From NCBI GenBank assembly GCA_017406005.1, contig JAFQZI010000069.1, positions 1 to 64,000 of the forward strand: DNA of 64,000 nt, in the 5' to 3' direction. Under the pieces are notes generated by a model that was given only the letters and a program-made list of their open reading frames with translations, was not told the origin of the DNA and did not search any database. The position numbers and the translations under genes were made by a program. Source of the stretch: Oscillospiraceae bacterium (lineage in GTDB: Bacteria > Bacillota > Clostridia > Oscillospirales > Oscillospiraceae). Below are positions 43,563 to 52,100 of the stretch, piece after piece; the first letter of the stretch is position 1; each line of letters opens with the position of its first letter.

Positions 43563-43901
43563 TCAGAGTGAGGCAATCAACTCATCGATTTTCTGTACCG
43601 CGGAGGAGATTTCCGGCGTCTGTGCAAGCACGGAAAGCTGGTCTCTCAGCCGGAGAAGTGCAGACTTCGTATGCTCAAAGCGGGCAATCAGCCCGGTTTT
43701 CTCCTCGATCTCCCGCAAGGCAGCTTCGGCATGGCGGATGTTATCCCACACACCCTGGCGGGAAATGCCCCGCTGCTCTGCGATTTCGGAGAGGGAGAGA
43801 TCCTCATTGTAATAGAGGCTGAAGCACTCTCGCTGTTTGTCAGTAAGCAGATCACCATAAAAATCGAGAAGCATGCTCTGCATGAATCTCCCGTCTTCCA
43901 C
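43563..43901 (-). CDS. ylxM: YlxM/p13-like DNA-binding protein
   Basis: 112 residues with a GTG start at 43901, supported by AGGAGG eight bases upstream. A sigma-70 region-4-like helix-turn-helix is seen in LTDKQRECFSLYYNEDLSLSEIAEQRGISRQGVWDNI. YlxM-type proteins are encoded before ffh in Firmicutes and are thought to act on signal-recognition-particle gene expression or function. It is the first gene of the ffh operon behind a consensus promoter. Confidence 0.9.
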   Translation of the reverse strand: MEDGRFMQSMLLDFYGDLLTDKQRECFSLYYNEDLSLSEIAEQRGISRQGVWDNIRHAEAALREIEEKTGLIARFEHTKSALLRLRDQLSVLAQTPEISSAVQKIDELIASL

Positions 43902-43937
43902 GATGAACGCCTCCTGTTAAGCAATTTCACTTGTCGG

Positions 43938-43966
43938 AGTATAGCACTTTCACCCTGCAGTGTCAA
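43938..43966 (-). promoter_or_regulatory. Promoter of the ylxM-ffh-rpsP-khpA operon
   Basis: Perfect TTGACA (43966-43961) and TATACT (43943-43938) with a 17-bp spacer on the - strand. Confidence 0.8.
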
Positions 43967-43983
43967 GCATTTTATTTTGACAG

Positions 43984-44011
43984 TTGAAAAATCATAAAAT
44001 GATGATATAAT
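43984..44011 (+). promoter_or_regulatory. Promoter of the exonuclease gene
   Basis: TTGAAA (43984-43989) and TATAAT (44006-44011) with a 16-bp spacer, plus a TG one base before the -10 box. It is divergent from the ylxM promoter. Confidence 0.7.
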
Positions 44012-44052
44012 GGGCAAGCGTGAAGATCAAAAAGTAAGGAAACGAAGACAGA

Positions 44053-45027
44053 ATGAATATTGTTGTGGTGGATTTTGAGTGGAACCAGGCGATGAGATCC
44101 GACTCTCCTGTTTTCAACAAACTGCCCATCCATCTGCGCGGAGAGATCATTGAGATCGGTGCGGTAAAACTGAATCCGGATCTGACACTGGGAGAGGAAT
44201 TCACCATCGATGTGAGGCCGGTCTACTTCCGTCAGATTCATTACAAGGTAAAAAAAATCACGGGATTTGACAAGGACAGGCTCTCCCACGGGGTGAGCTT
44301 TCCCGAGGCACTGAAAAAGTTCCGGGAATTCTGCGGGGACGATGTGACGTTTCTCACCTGGGGCTGCGATGACCGCGGCATTTTTGAGCAGAACATCATC
44401 ATCCACGATCTGGACTGGGACTGGGTTGCGGATTGGATCAACCTGCAGCTTATTTACAATGTACAGACAGGCGGAGACAAGAACCAGAAATCACTGGCCG
44501 ATGCAATGGAGCACTTCGGCATTGAGCAGACGCGCATTGCGCATGATGCGCTGGGAGACGCCTACAACACCGCACTGGTCTGCACCAGGCTGGATATGCA
44601 CGAAGGCCTGCGCACCTATGACGACGCACCGAGAATCCTCGCTTCGAGAATGCCGAAGGCTGTGGCTGTGACGGAAACCGCCGCGGGGCCGGAACCTATC
44701 CTGCACGATGCCTATGACGGGTTTGAAAGCAAGGCTGCAGCCTTTGCCGACAGCCGGATCGCCCTTGTGCCCTGCCCTGTGTGTGCTGCCGGAATGCAGA
44801 GCCTGAAATGGGTAAACCAGGGAGACGGGCGTTATATGAACCTCTACTCCTGTGACAACCACGGAAAGTATCTCGTACGCGTAAAGTTTAAAAACAGCCT
44901 GGAACCGGATCTGCTGATCGCCAACAGGCTCGTGTACGAATGCGATGAGGATATGCTCTCTTCCTACAAGACGAAAGCAGCCCAGGTGAGAAGAAGAGGA
45001 AGAGGGAGAAAACGGGGAAGGCTATAG
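44053..45027 (+). CDS. DnaQ-like 3'-5' exonuclease with C-terminal zinc ribbon
   Basis: 324 residues. The DEDDh exonuclease domain (about 1-185) has DFEW near the N-terminus, GEIIEIGAVKL, a middle Asp in TWGCDDRGIFEQN, and HDALGDAYNT as Exo III. This resembles the KapD/ERI-1 group, which trims RNA or DNA 3' ends. After a linker, residues about 232-280 carry CPVC and a later C-x-N-H pair (YSCDNHG), suggesting a zinc ribbon. The C-terminus is extremely basic (RRRGRGRKRGRL), likely to bind nucleic acid. The natural substrate is unknown. Confidence 0.85.
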   Translation: MNIVVVDFEWNQAMRSDSPVFNKLPIHLRGEIIEIGAVKLNPDLTLGEEFTIDVRPVYFRQIHYKVKKITGFDKDRLSHGVSFPEALKKFREFCGDDVTFLTWGCDDRGIFEQNIIIHDLDWDWVADWINLQLIYNVQTGGDKNQKSLADAMEHFGIEQTRIAHDALGDAYNTALVCTRLDMHEGLRTYDDAPRILASRMPKAVAVTETAAGPEPILHDAYDGFESKAAAFADSRIALVPCPVCAAGMQSLKWVNQGDGRYMNLYSCDNHGKYLVRVKFKNSLEPDLLIANRLVYECDEDMLSSYKTKAAQVRRRGRGRKRGRL

Positions 45028-45057
45028 CCTTTTCCCGGGTAATATACGAAAATTATA

Positions 45058-45079
45058 AAAACCGCCGGAAGGCGGTTTT
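45058..45079. terminator. Bidirectional terminator between convergent genes
   Basis: AAAACCGCC (45058-45066) pairs with GGCGGTTTT (45071-45079) around GGAA. It has a T run on both strands and serves the exonuclease gene on + and the TagA-like gene on -. Confidence 0.9.
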
Positions 45080-45829
45080 TCATTTGCGGGGACGATATTT
45101 CCAGGCGAGGGGAAAGATGGCGAGGTCGCGCAGGACGCGGCCGCCCACACGCTTCGGCTCTTTGATGGTGCGGTAGAGCCATTCCAGGCCGCTGTCCACC
45201 ATCCACTTCGGCGCACGCTTTTTGTTGCCGGCAAGAAAATCGATCGTAGCACCGGCATTGATGGTAACGGGAATGTTGTACTCCGCCTGATTGCTGTAAC
45301 CGAAAATCTCCTGCTTGGGAACACCGACTCCGAGAATCAGGATGTCGGCATTGGATTCCCGCAGCATGGCATTAATGGCGGCCACTTCTTCCGGCTTCTT
45401 TTCAAATCCGTATGAGGGGGAAAACGTGCCTGCGATATGGATGCCGGGATAAGCCTTCTTCAGGTTTTCCGCTGCCTTGTCCGCCACCCCGGTCGCAGCC
45501 CCGAGCAGAAATACGGAATATCCTTTTTCTGCTGCGCGGGCACAGAGCTGCGGAACAAACGAGGAGCCGTTAATCTTCTCCCGGAGGGGCGTTTTATACC
45601 ATTTGGCAAACCAGAGGAGCGGATGCCCGTCTGCAAAGAGAAGCTCGGCATCGTCCCAGATGGGCTTGAGTACAGGATTATTTTCCACCTGGACAATCTG
45701 GTCGCAGTTCGGGGTAATGATCTGGCCAATCCTGCGAGAAGCAATCCATTCGTCAATATAGTCCAGCGCTTCCTCCGTGGTAATATTGTCCAGATGAATG
45801 TTCATAAAGGGAATTCTGTTTAACGGCAT
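45080..45829 (-). CDS. WecG/TagA/CpsF family glycosyltransferase
   Basis: 249 residues. The family pattern is clear: ITPNCDQIVQVENNP, LLFADGHPLLWFAKWY, GSSFVPQLC, VFLLGAATGVADKAAENL and ILGVGVPKQEIFGY. Members transfer N-acetylmannosamine(uronate) to lipid-linked GlcNAc in teichoic acid or polysaccharide synthesis at the cytoplasmic membrane face. The C-terminus (PKWMVDSGLEWLYRTIKEPKRVGGR) is the usual membrane-associated tail. It is the last gene after ribF (18-base gap), an odd companion for a translation operon. Confidence 0.92.
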   Translation of the reverse strand: MPLNRIPFMNIHLDNITTEEALDYIDEWIASRRIGQIITPNCDQIVQVENNPVLKPIWDDAELLFADGHPLLWFAKWYKTPLREKINGSSFVPQLCARAAEKGYSVFLLGAATGVADKAAENLKKAYPGIHIAGTFSPSYGFEKKPEEVAAINAMLRESNADILILGVGVPKQEIFGYSNQAEYNIPVTINAGATIDFLAGNKKRAPKWMVDSGLEWLYRTIKEPKRVGGRVLRDLAIFPLAWKYRPRK

Positions 45830-45847
45830 GGCTTCATTCTCCTTTCG

Positions 45848-46750
45848 TCAGACCTGTTCTTCGAAAAAGGCGGCGGCAGTTTCAGCATCCTTCCGGATCT
45901 GGGCGGAGAGCTCGTCAAAGCTCTCAAACTTCACTTCCGGGCGGATGAAATGATAGAAATCGATACGTGTCGGTACCCCATAGAGGTTGCCTTCAAAGCC
46001 GATCAGATGACTCTCAACGCTTACTTTTCCATCACTGCTGAAGGTCGGGCGAATCCCGATGTTGGTAACGGCAGGATATGTCTCACCGCCGGGCAATACA
46101 ACTTTTGCGGCATAAACCCCGTGGCGCGGAACGATCACACCATCCGGGAAGAACATGTTGATGGTAGGCGCATCGAGCTTCCGGCCGATATGATAACCGG
46201 AATGGACCGTATCTGCCAAACAGTGCGGATGGCCGAGAAAGCGGTTGGCCTGTTCGATCTCACCGTTTTCAATCAGCCCGCGAATCAGCGTGGAGGAGAC
46301 AATTTGCCCGTCCAGCATCACGGGATCGATGATATCGCAGGAGATGCCGCGCTCGGCGCAATAAGAACGGAGCTTGCTGCCGTTCCCCTCCCCTCCACGG
46401 CCGAATGTGAAGTCATACCCCACAACGAAGCAGCAGACATTCAGTTCCTCGATGATATGCTCTGCGAAATCTTCCCACGGCATATTCATGATATGACGGT
46501 TAAAATGGAGAAAGACAATGTTGTCAATGCCAAAGCAGCGCCTGATGATCTCCTCCCTGCCGCGCGCATCGTTGATAAGCCGTGTCTCCCGGTTGAAAAC
46601 AAGATTATCCGGGTGAACATCGAAGCTGAGCACGGACGGAACCGCGTCAAGCTCAGCCGCCCGCTGCCTGGCCTTTTCCAGCAGGGCAGCATGGCCGATG
46701 TGCACACCGTCAAAAAAGCCCATCGCAAGGGCGCGTTTGATCTGTGCCAT
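45848..46750 (-). CDS. ribF: Bifunctional riboflavin kinase/FAD synthetase
   Basis: 300 residues. The N-terminal FAD synthetase domain has GFFDGVHIGH and the C-terminal side of it SSTLIRGLI. The riboflavin kinase domain begins near residue 180 with HIGRKLDAPTINMFFPD and RHGVYAAKV; the usual GRKLGFPTAN is slightly changed (DAPTIN). It makes FMN and FAD from riboflavin. The ATG shares one base with the truB stop (TGATG), so translation is coupled. Confidence 0.94.
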   Translation of the reverse strand: MAQIKRALAMGFFDGVHIGHAALLEKARQRAAELDAVPSVLSFDVHPDNLVFNRETRLINDARGREEIIRRCFGIDNIVFLHFNRHIMNMPWEDFAEHIIEELNVCCFVVGYDFTFGRGGEGNGSKLRSYCAERGISCDIIDPVMLDGQIVSSTLIRGLIENGEIEQANRFLGHPHCLADTVHSGYHIGRKLDAPTINMFFPDGVIVPRHGVYAAKVVLPGGETYPAVTNIGIRPTFSSDGKVSVESHLIGFEGNLYGVPTRIDFYHFIRPEVKFESFDELSAQIRKDAETAAAFFEEQV

Positions 46751-47622
46751 CAGGATACCTCAAAAAAGCTTTTTTCTGTCTTCAGCAGGCCGTTTTCCGC
46801 CCGGCCAACCATTAAGAATTCCCCGGAATGACTGTAGACACGCACACGCCTGTCCTCCCCATCCGCCGGAACAATTCCTCCACAGCGGATCCGGAAAGCC
46901 TCCTGCTCGCCGACGGTGAGCATTTCGAGCTCGGCAAAAACACTGTCAACCGGTAGAAGCAGACTGCCGACGCTTCCATCGACAGCACGGGCGGCAATCT
47001 CCGCTATGGTGGAGGCGTTCTGCACGGTATAATCCCCGGAGGCAAGTCGCCGGAGCTGCGCCATACAGGCTCCGCACCCGAGAGCCTGCCCGATATCATG
47101 GCAGAGCGTGCGGATGTAGGTTCCGGCAGAGCACGTAACATCAAGGACGAAATCGTCCCCTTCCCGTCCGGCGAGCGTAAGTGCATCCACCGTGACGGAG
47201 CGCGGTGTGCGCTCAACCTCTCCTCCCCGGCGGGCAATGTCATAAAGTTTTCTGCCTTTGACTTTGAGTGCCGAGTACATCGGCGGGATCTGCATCTGCT
47301 CCCCGCGAAACTGCGCCAGCACAGCTTCCACTTCCTGTTCAGACGGCCCGGAATTCGACCGGGAAAGAACACGGCCGGTGATATCCTGCGTATCCGTGAC
47401 GATTCCGGGACGGAGCACGGCACGGTACTGCTTTGGATGCCTCATAAGATAATCGGACGCCCTTGCAGCACGCCCGACCATCACGACAAGAAGCCCTGTG
47501 GCAAGCGGATCGAGTGTGCCGGCATGGCCGATTCTGCGTTCGTGCAGAAGTCCTCGGAGCCTGGCAACGACGTCACTGCTTGTCCAGCCCTGTTCTTTAT
47601 CTACAAGGAGAATCCCTGTCAT
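46750..47622 (-). CDS. truB: tRNA pseudouridine(55) synthase
   Basis: 290 residues. It converts uridine 55 of the tRNA T-loop to pseudouridine. The catalytic Asp is in GHAGTLDPLATGLL near residue 38. YSALKVKGRKLYDIARRG and SAGTYIRTLCHDIG are the other conserved blocks. The C-terminal PUA-like region is short. It overlaps nrnA by four bases (ATGA) and ribF by one. Confidence 0.95.
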   Translation of the reverse strand: MTGILLVDKEQGWTSSDVVARLRGLLHERRIGHAGTLDPLATGLLVVMVGRAARASDYLMRHPKQYRAVLRPGIVTDTQDITGRVLSRSNSGPSEQEVEAVLAQFRGEQMQIPPMYSALKVKGRKLYDIARRGGEVERTPRSVTVDALTLAGREGDDFVLDVTCSAGTYIRTLCHDIGQALGCGACMAQLRRLASGDYTVQNASTIAEIAARAVDGSVGSLLLPVDSVFAELEMLTVGEQEAFRIRCGGIVPADGEDRRVRVYSHSGEFLMVGRAENGLLKTEKSFFEVS

Positions 47623-48563
47623 TTCATAACCTCGTCCACAACTGCGAGCAGCAGCTCTTTCGCCCGGGCAGGCTCTGCAGGGATTGTGCAGCCGGCCGCC
47701 ATTTCATGGCCTCCGCCTCCGAATACACTGCAGATCGCAATCGAGGAAACGTCCTTTGAAGTGCGGACGGATATCTTGCTCTCGCCGTTCTCCAGCTCCC
47801 GGATGGTAATGCCCACAAGACACCCTTTCACCCTGCCGGTCAGAGATGCAAGATCATCACAGTCATCTTCCGTGGCGGAAAAGTGCTGCATCATTTCTCT
47901 CGTCACGGTTGCAACCACCACCGCGTTATTCCGATGGAAGGTCATCGCAGAATAAACGGCCCCTTCCAGCTGGACCCGCGCACGGCTGACCTGCCGGAAG
48001 AACACAAGGTTTGCCGAGGCATTGTCCGCCCCGTGTGCAAGCAGATGGGAAGCCGCGGAAAAGGTTTTTGCGTTGGTGTTGGCATACTGGAAACATCCGG
48101 TGTCCGTTGAGACGGCTATATAGAGAAGGTCAGCCTCTTCTTTGACCAGATTGCCGCAGAGCTTTTCGATCAGGGACATGACGATCTCCCCGCAGGACGA
48201 CCTGTCGGGAAAAACAAGCGTTTCGTCGGCGTAGAATGAATTCGTCGGATGATGGTCGACGCAGAAATCCACCTTTCCGGAAAACCCGTCCGGGAAGAGC
48301 TGCTCCGTCGCCAGATCCACCGTGATAACACAGGCGGGGACAAAACCGTCCTCCGCCAGATAGGAACCCACATAAGGCAGATACTTCTCAGTGATCTGCC
48401 CATTGCGGTAGAGATAAGCCTTCTTCCCCGCACGGCGCAGGGCATGACAGAGCGCGGCGGCAGAGCAGAGCGTATCTCCGTCGGGATTTTTATGCGTCAC
48501 CAGAAGAATCTGATTCCGTTCTTTCAGCAGCTTTGCTGCCTGAAGGACATTACAGCTGCCCAT
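47619..48563 (-). CDS. nrnA: DHH-family oligoribonuclease/PAP phosphatase NrnA
   Basis: 314 residues. Metal-binding DHH-family motifs are HKNPDGDT, the DHH motif in FCVDHHPTNSF, and DTGCF; the DHHA1 domain ends with FGGGGHEMAAG. NrnA degrades nano-RNA and dephosphorylates 3'-phosphoadenosine 5'-phosphate. It overlaps rbfA by 14 bases, in the position normal for Firmicutes between rbfA and truB. Confidence 0.93.
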   Translation of the reverse strand: MGSCNVLQAAKLLKERNQILLVTHKNPDGDTLCSAAALCHALRRAGKKAYLYRNGQITEKYLPYVGSYLAEDGFVPACVITVDLATEQLFPDGFSGKVDFCVDHHPTNSFYADETLVFPDRSSCGEIVMSLIEKLCGNLVKEEADLLYIAVSTDTGCFQYANTNAKTFSAASHLLAHGADNASANLVFFRQVSRARVQLEGAVYSAMTFHRNNAVVVATVTREMMQHFSATEDDCDDLASLTGRVKGCLVGITIRELENGESKISVRTSKDVSSIAICSVFGGGGHEMAAGCTIPAEPARAKELLLAVVDEVMK

Positions 48564-48921
48564 CTTCTTCCTCGTCGTGCCGGATGTTCAGGCTCTCAAT
48601 CAGTTGGTTGATGTGGGCGCCGTAAGCAATGCTGTGGTCGATTTCGAAGACCAGCTCTGGGGTATAGCGCAGGCTCATGGAATTGCCAAGCTCCTTGCGC
48701 AGCCAGCCGGACGCCGACTTCAGGCCTTTTTTGAATTCCTTTTCGTCCTCCAGATCCATAACAGAAAGCCAGACTTTGGCATACCGCAGGTCGCCCGTTG
48801 TTTCGACACGGGTGACACTGATCATTTTTCCGGCAATGCGCGGATCCTTTACGTTTCTCAGAAGCGCCGAGAGGACAAACTGAATATCGTCATTGGTTCT
48901 TGCCAGTTTATTGGAAGCCAT
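48550..48921 (-). CDS. rbfA: Ribosome-binding factor A
   Basis: 123 residues from ATG 48921 (AAAGGAG upstream), preferred to the start seven codons earlier. It has a single KH-like fold with ISVTRVETTGDLRYAKVWLSV and the C-terminal RYTPELVFEIDHSIAYGAHINQLI, both diagnostic. It helps process 16S rRNA and mature the 30S subunit. It lies 10 bases after infB. Confidence 0.95.
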   Translation of the reverse strand: MASNKLARTNDDIQFVLSALLRNVKDPRIAGKMISVTRVETTGDLRYAKVWLSVMDLEDEKEFKKGLKSASGWLRKELGNSMSLRYTPELVFEIDHSIAYGAHINQLIESLNIRHDEEEDGQL

Positions 48922-48931
48922 GGTTTCTCCT

Positions 48932-51373
48932 TTACTGGGCAATCTGCTCCATCACGAAGCATTCGATCACATCGCCGATCTTGATGTCGTTAAACTTCTC
49001 CACCTGCATGCCGCACTCATAGCCGGCAGCGACTTCCCTGACATCATCCTTAAAGCGGCGGAGCGAAGCCAGCTCACCCTCGTGGACAACAATATTGTCA
49101 CGCAGAATACGAACCTGGCAGCCGCGCTGGATCTTACCGTCGGTGCAGTAGCAGCCGCAGACCGTACCGACCTTGGAGACCTTATACGTCTCACGGACTT
49201 CGGCATGGCCGATGATCGACTCTTTGAATTTCGGAGCAAGCATGCCCTTCATGGCAGCTTCAATCTCGTTGATGCAGTCATAAATGACACGGTAGAGACG
49301 GATGTCAACATCGTTTCTGGCAGCATTGTCTCTCGCGGCGGCATCCGGCCTGACATTGAAGCCGACGATGATCGCACCGGAGGTTGCTGCGAGCATTACA
49401 TCGCTTTCATTGATGGCGCCGACCGCGCTGTGAATCACCTTGACGCGGACTTCGTCATTGGAGATCTTCTCCAGAGAGGCCTTGACGGCTTCCGCAGAGC
49501 CCTGCACATCCGCCTTGACGATGATATTGAGCGTCTTCATCTCGCCGGCCTGGATCTGGCTGAAGAGATCTTCCAGGCTGACCTTGTGGCCGAGCCCGCC
49601 GGCACTGCTGGTCATGGCGATGCGGCGCTCTTCGGCGAGTTCTCTCGCCATACGCTCATCCGAAACGGCGTTGAACACGTCACCGGCACTCGGGACTTCA
49701 GAAAGGCCGGAAATCTCGACCGGCGTAGAAGGCCCGGCTTTTGTGATATGCCTGCCTTTATCATCCACCATCGTACGAACGCGGCCGACCGCCGTGCCGG
49801 CAATAATAATGTCTCCCTGGTTCAGCGTACCGTTCTGGACAAGAACCGTCATAATCGGGCCGCGGCCTTTATCCAGGCGGGCTTCGATAACGGCACCCTT
49901 CGCCGCACGGTTCGGGTTGGCCTTGAGCTCCTGCACTTCGGCAAGAACGGTGAGGTTTTCCAGGAGGTTTTCAATGCCCATACCGGTCTTTGCGGAAATC
50001 GGGCAGACAATGGTATCGCCGCCCCATTCTTCGGCAACGAGATCATACTCGGTAAGCTGCTGTTTGATGCGTTCGGGATTGGCCCCGGTAACATCCATCT
50101 TATTGATGGCAACCACGATCGGGATATTGGCAGCCTTGGCATGGTTGATGCTCTCAACCGTCTGCGGCATGATGCCGTCATCCGCAGCTACCACGAGGAT
50201 AGCAATATCTGTAACCATCGCGCCGCGGGCACGCATGGAAGTGAATGCCTCGTGGCCCGGCGTATCGAGGAAGGTGATCGGCTTGCCGTCGATTTCAACC
50301 GTGTAGGCACCGATAGCCTGCGTAATACCGCCTGCTTCTCCTGAAGCGACGTTGGAATTGCGGATATAGTCGAGCAGAGAGGTCTTGCCGTGGTCTACAT
50401 GGCCCATCACCACAACAACAGGGGCTCTGGTGACGAGATCTTCCGGTCTGTCTTCGCTGTCGTCGATCAGGCGCTCTTCCACCGTAACGATGACTTCCTT
50501 TTCGACCTTGCAGCCAAGTTCCATCGCAACAAGTGCAGCGGTATCATAGTCAATCACATCGGAGATGGAGGCAAACGTGCCCATCTTCATGAGGTTCTTG
50601 ATGACTTCGGAAGCAGTCTTTTTCATGCGCGTAGCAAGCTCGCCGACACTGATTTCGTCCGGGATCTGCACCTTGAGCTGCTGTTTTCTGGCAATCTCGA
50701 GCTGAAGGCGCGCCATCTTGTCACGTTCCTCCTGGCGGCGCTTGGCAGAAGCCGCCTGCGGATTGGTGCGCTGCTTGGACTTGCTCTGGATCTTCTCCTT
50801 GTTGCTGCGGCGCATGTTGGAATTGTTGGTCTTGTTGCTGCCGAGGTCTTCGTATTTCTCGTTGTATTTATCGATATTCACAGCAGAACCGCCGCGCGTA
50901 TCGACAACGCGCTTCTCCGCGACCTGGCGCGGAGTAAAGGGCTTGTTCTGCTTTTTGGGTGCAGGAGCCGCCGGCGCTGCCTGTGTATTCTGCGTGGTCT
51001 GCTGCTGGGCCGGTTTGGCCTCCGGGCGCGCTTTCGCATCCGCTTTGCCCTGGGCAGGCTTGGCCGGCTTTTCGGGTGCGGCTTTTGCCCCCTGTTTCGG
51101 CTGCTTCTCCTTCTCCGCCTCCGGAGCGGGTACGGCAGGAGCCGGAGGTGCGGGAGGTGCAACCGGTGCAACGACGAAGATTTCCTCCAGGCTTTCCACC
51201 TGGTTATGCTGCGTCATATACTCGAAAATGACATCCAGCTCTTCATCCGCCAGAACCTGCATATGATTCTTGGCAGGTACAAAGTACTCTGCCATAATCG
51301 CAGAAATCTCCTTGTTGGGGACCCCGAAATCCTTCGCCACTTCACCCAATCTGTATTTCATTACCAATGCCAT
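48932..51373 (-). CDS. infB: Translation initiation factor IF-2
   Basis: 813 residues. An N-terminal IF2_N segment ([19 protein letters not shown]) is followed by a low-complexity Ala/Pro/Lys region (about 70-215). The GTPase domain starts near residue 320 with [19 protein letters not shown] and NKMD, then the IF-2 C-terminal beta-barrels. It delivers initiator tRNA to the 30S subunit. GGAGG lies eight bases before the ATG. It is at the centre of the rimP-to-ribF operon. Confidence 0.97.
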   Translation of the reverse strand: MALVMKYRLGEVAKDFGVPNKEISAIMAEYFVPAKNHMQVLADEELDVIFEYMTQHNQVESLEEIFVVAPVAPPAPPAPAVPAPEAEKEKQPKQGAKAAPEKPAKPAQGKADAKARPEAKPAQQQTTQNTQAAPAAPAPKKQNKPFTPRQVAEKRVVDTRGGSAVNIDKYNEKYEDLGSNKTNNSNMRRSNKEKIQSKSKQRTNPQAASAKRRQEERDKMARLQLEIARKQQLKVQIPDEISVGELATRMKKTASEVIKNLMKMGTFASISDVIDYDTAALVAMELGCKVEKEVIVTVEERLIDDSEDRPEDLVTRAPVVVVMGHVDHGKTSLLDYIRNSNVASGEAGGITQAIGAYTVEIDGKPITFLDTPGHEAFTSMRARGAMVTDIAILVVAADDGIMPQTVESINHAKAANIPIVVAINKMDVTGANPERIKQQLTEYDLVAEEWGGDTIVCPISAKTGMGIENLLENLTVLAEVQELKANPNRAAKGAVIEARLDKGRGPIMTVLVQNGTLNQGDIIIAGTAVGRVRTMVDDKGRHITKAGPSTPVEISGLSEVPSAGDVFNAVSDERMARELAEERRIAMTSSAGGLGHKVSLEDLFSQIQAGEMKTLNIIVKADVQGSAEAVKASLEKISNDEVRVKVIHSAVGAINESDVMLAATSGAIIVGFNVRPDAAARDNAARNDVDIRLYRVIYDCINEIEAAMKGMLAPKFKESIIGHAEVRETYKVSKVGTVCGCYCTDGKIQRGCQVRILRDNIVVHEGELASLRRFKDDVREVAAGYECGMQVEKFNDIKIGDVIECFVMEQIAQ

Positions 51374-51376
51374 AGT

Positions 51377-51802
51377 TTAATCCTCCCCTGCTGACTTCTT
51401 CTTTGTCCTGACACCGGGCTTCTCTTTTTTTCTGCGCTGTGCCTTCTCATGGCGGAAGGTGACCGCTTCCAGTTCCTTTCCGTATCGGCCGGGAAATGCT
51501 CCGTCGAGCTGCTCCATCAGCGCTTTTGCAAAGCCGAGGTCCATTACGGCCGCCATGGAGCATCTGCCGGTTCCAACCGACTTTGCCAGTTCCTCCTCTG
51601 AGAAAGGGAGCTGAATTTTCAGTGCACTCCGACCTTCCAGAAGGTGATCGGCGTGGAGAGCGGTTTTTTCTCTGCCGTCAGACGGCAGAAGCAGAAGCCT
51701 AGCTTTTCCTTTTCCGATGGCTTCGGAGGCATTTTCCTCGCCGACGGCAAGTGCCGAAGCCCTGCGCATCAGACCGAGGAAAGCAAGAATATCCTCTTTC
51801 AC
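51377..51802 (-). CDS. ylxQ: YlxQ-like L7Ae-family protein
   Basis: 141 residues. The N-terminal ~95 residues have the L7Ae/L30e fold pattern: FLGLMRRASALAVGEENASEAIGKGKARLLLL. YlxQ is an RNA-binding protein of unclear function encoded between ylxR and infB in Firmicutes, as here. An unusual basic C-terminal extension (RHEKAQRRKKEKPGVRTKKK) adds about 35 residues. The start overlaps the ylxR stop by four bases (ATGA). Confidence 0.88.
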   Translation of the reverse strand: MKEDILAFLGLMRRASALAVGEENASEAIGKGKARLLLLPSDGREKTALHADHLLEGRSALKIQLPFSEEELAKSVGTGRCSMAAVMDLGFAKALMEQLDGAFPGRYGKELEAVTFRHEKAQRRKKEKPGVRTKKKSAGED

Positions 51803-52047
51803 GGCTGCGCCTCCTGTTCTGTGAGAAGCTGCTCCAGAAGTTCCTGCGGAACGGGAACCCCGAGAGACCGCTCCAGTGCCTTTGACCGGATGGCTTTTTT
51901 CAGGCAGGACGCATCTCTGCAGACATAAGCACCTCGCCCGGAAGCCTTTCCCCTGCCGTCAAACGAGACCGTTCCCTCCGGGGAACGCACCACACGCAGA
52001 AGCTCGCCTTTGGGCTTCATCTCACGGCACCCGAGACACTGCCTCAT
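51799..52047 (-). CDS. ylxR: YlxR/RnpM nucleic-acid-binding protein
   Basis: 82 residues from the first standard start codon, ATG 52047. Conserved elements are MRQCLGCREMKPKGELLRVVR and SGRGAYVCRDASCLKKAIR. YlxR (RnpM) binds RNA and modulates RNase P in Bacillus subtilis. In most relatives the R-x-C motif is preceded by K-K-I-P, and that peptide is encoded just upstream in the same frame here (T-A-T-T-K-K-I-P). The true start is therefore probably the ACG at 52071, with AGGAGG at the ideal distance; see the separate entry. Confidence 0.9.
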   Translation of the reverse strand: MRQCLGCREMKPKGELLRVVRSPEGTVSFDGRGKASGRGAYVCRDASCLKKAIRSKALERSLGVPVPQELLEQLLTEQEAQP

Positions 52048-52068
52048 CGGAATTTTCTTCGTCGTTGC

Positions 52069-52085
52069 CGTTGGCTCCGCCTCCT
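52069..52085 (-). promoter_or_regulatory. Ribosome binding site pointing to a non-standard ACG start of ylxR
   Basis: AGGAGG (52085-52080) is eight bases before ACG (52071-52069), in frame with ylxR eight codons before the ATG. There is no Shine-Dalgarno sequence near the ATG itself, and no ATG, GTG or TTG occurs in frame between. Confidence 0.55.
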
Positions 52086-52100
52086 TCCGCTTCTCTGCCC

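Noticed and set aside
48893..50344. 483-codon open frame on + opposite infB
   Set aside because: Antisense shadow of infB with no recognisable domain and no ribosome binding site.
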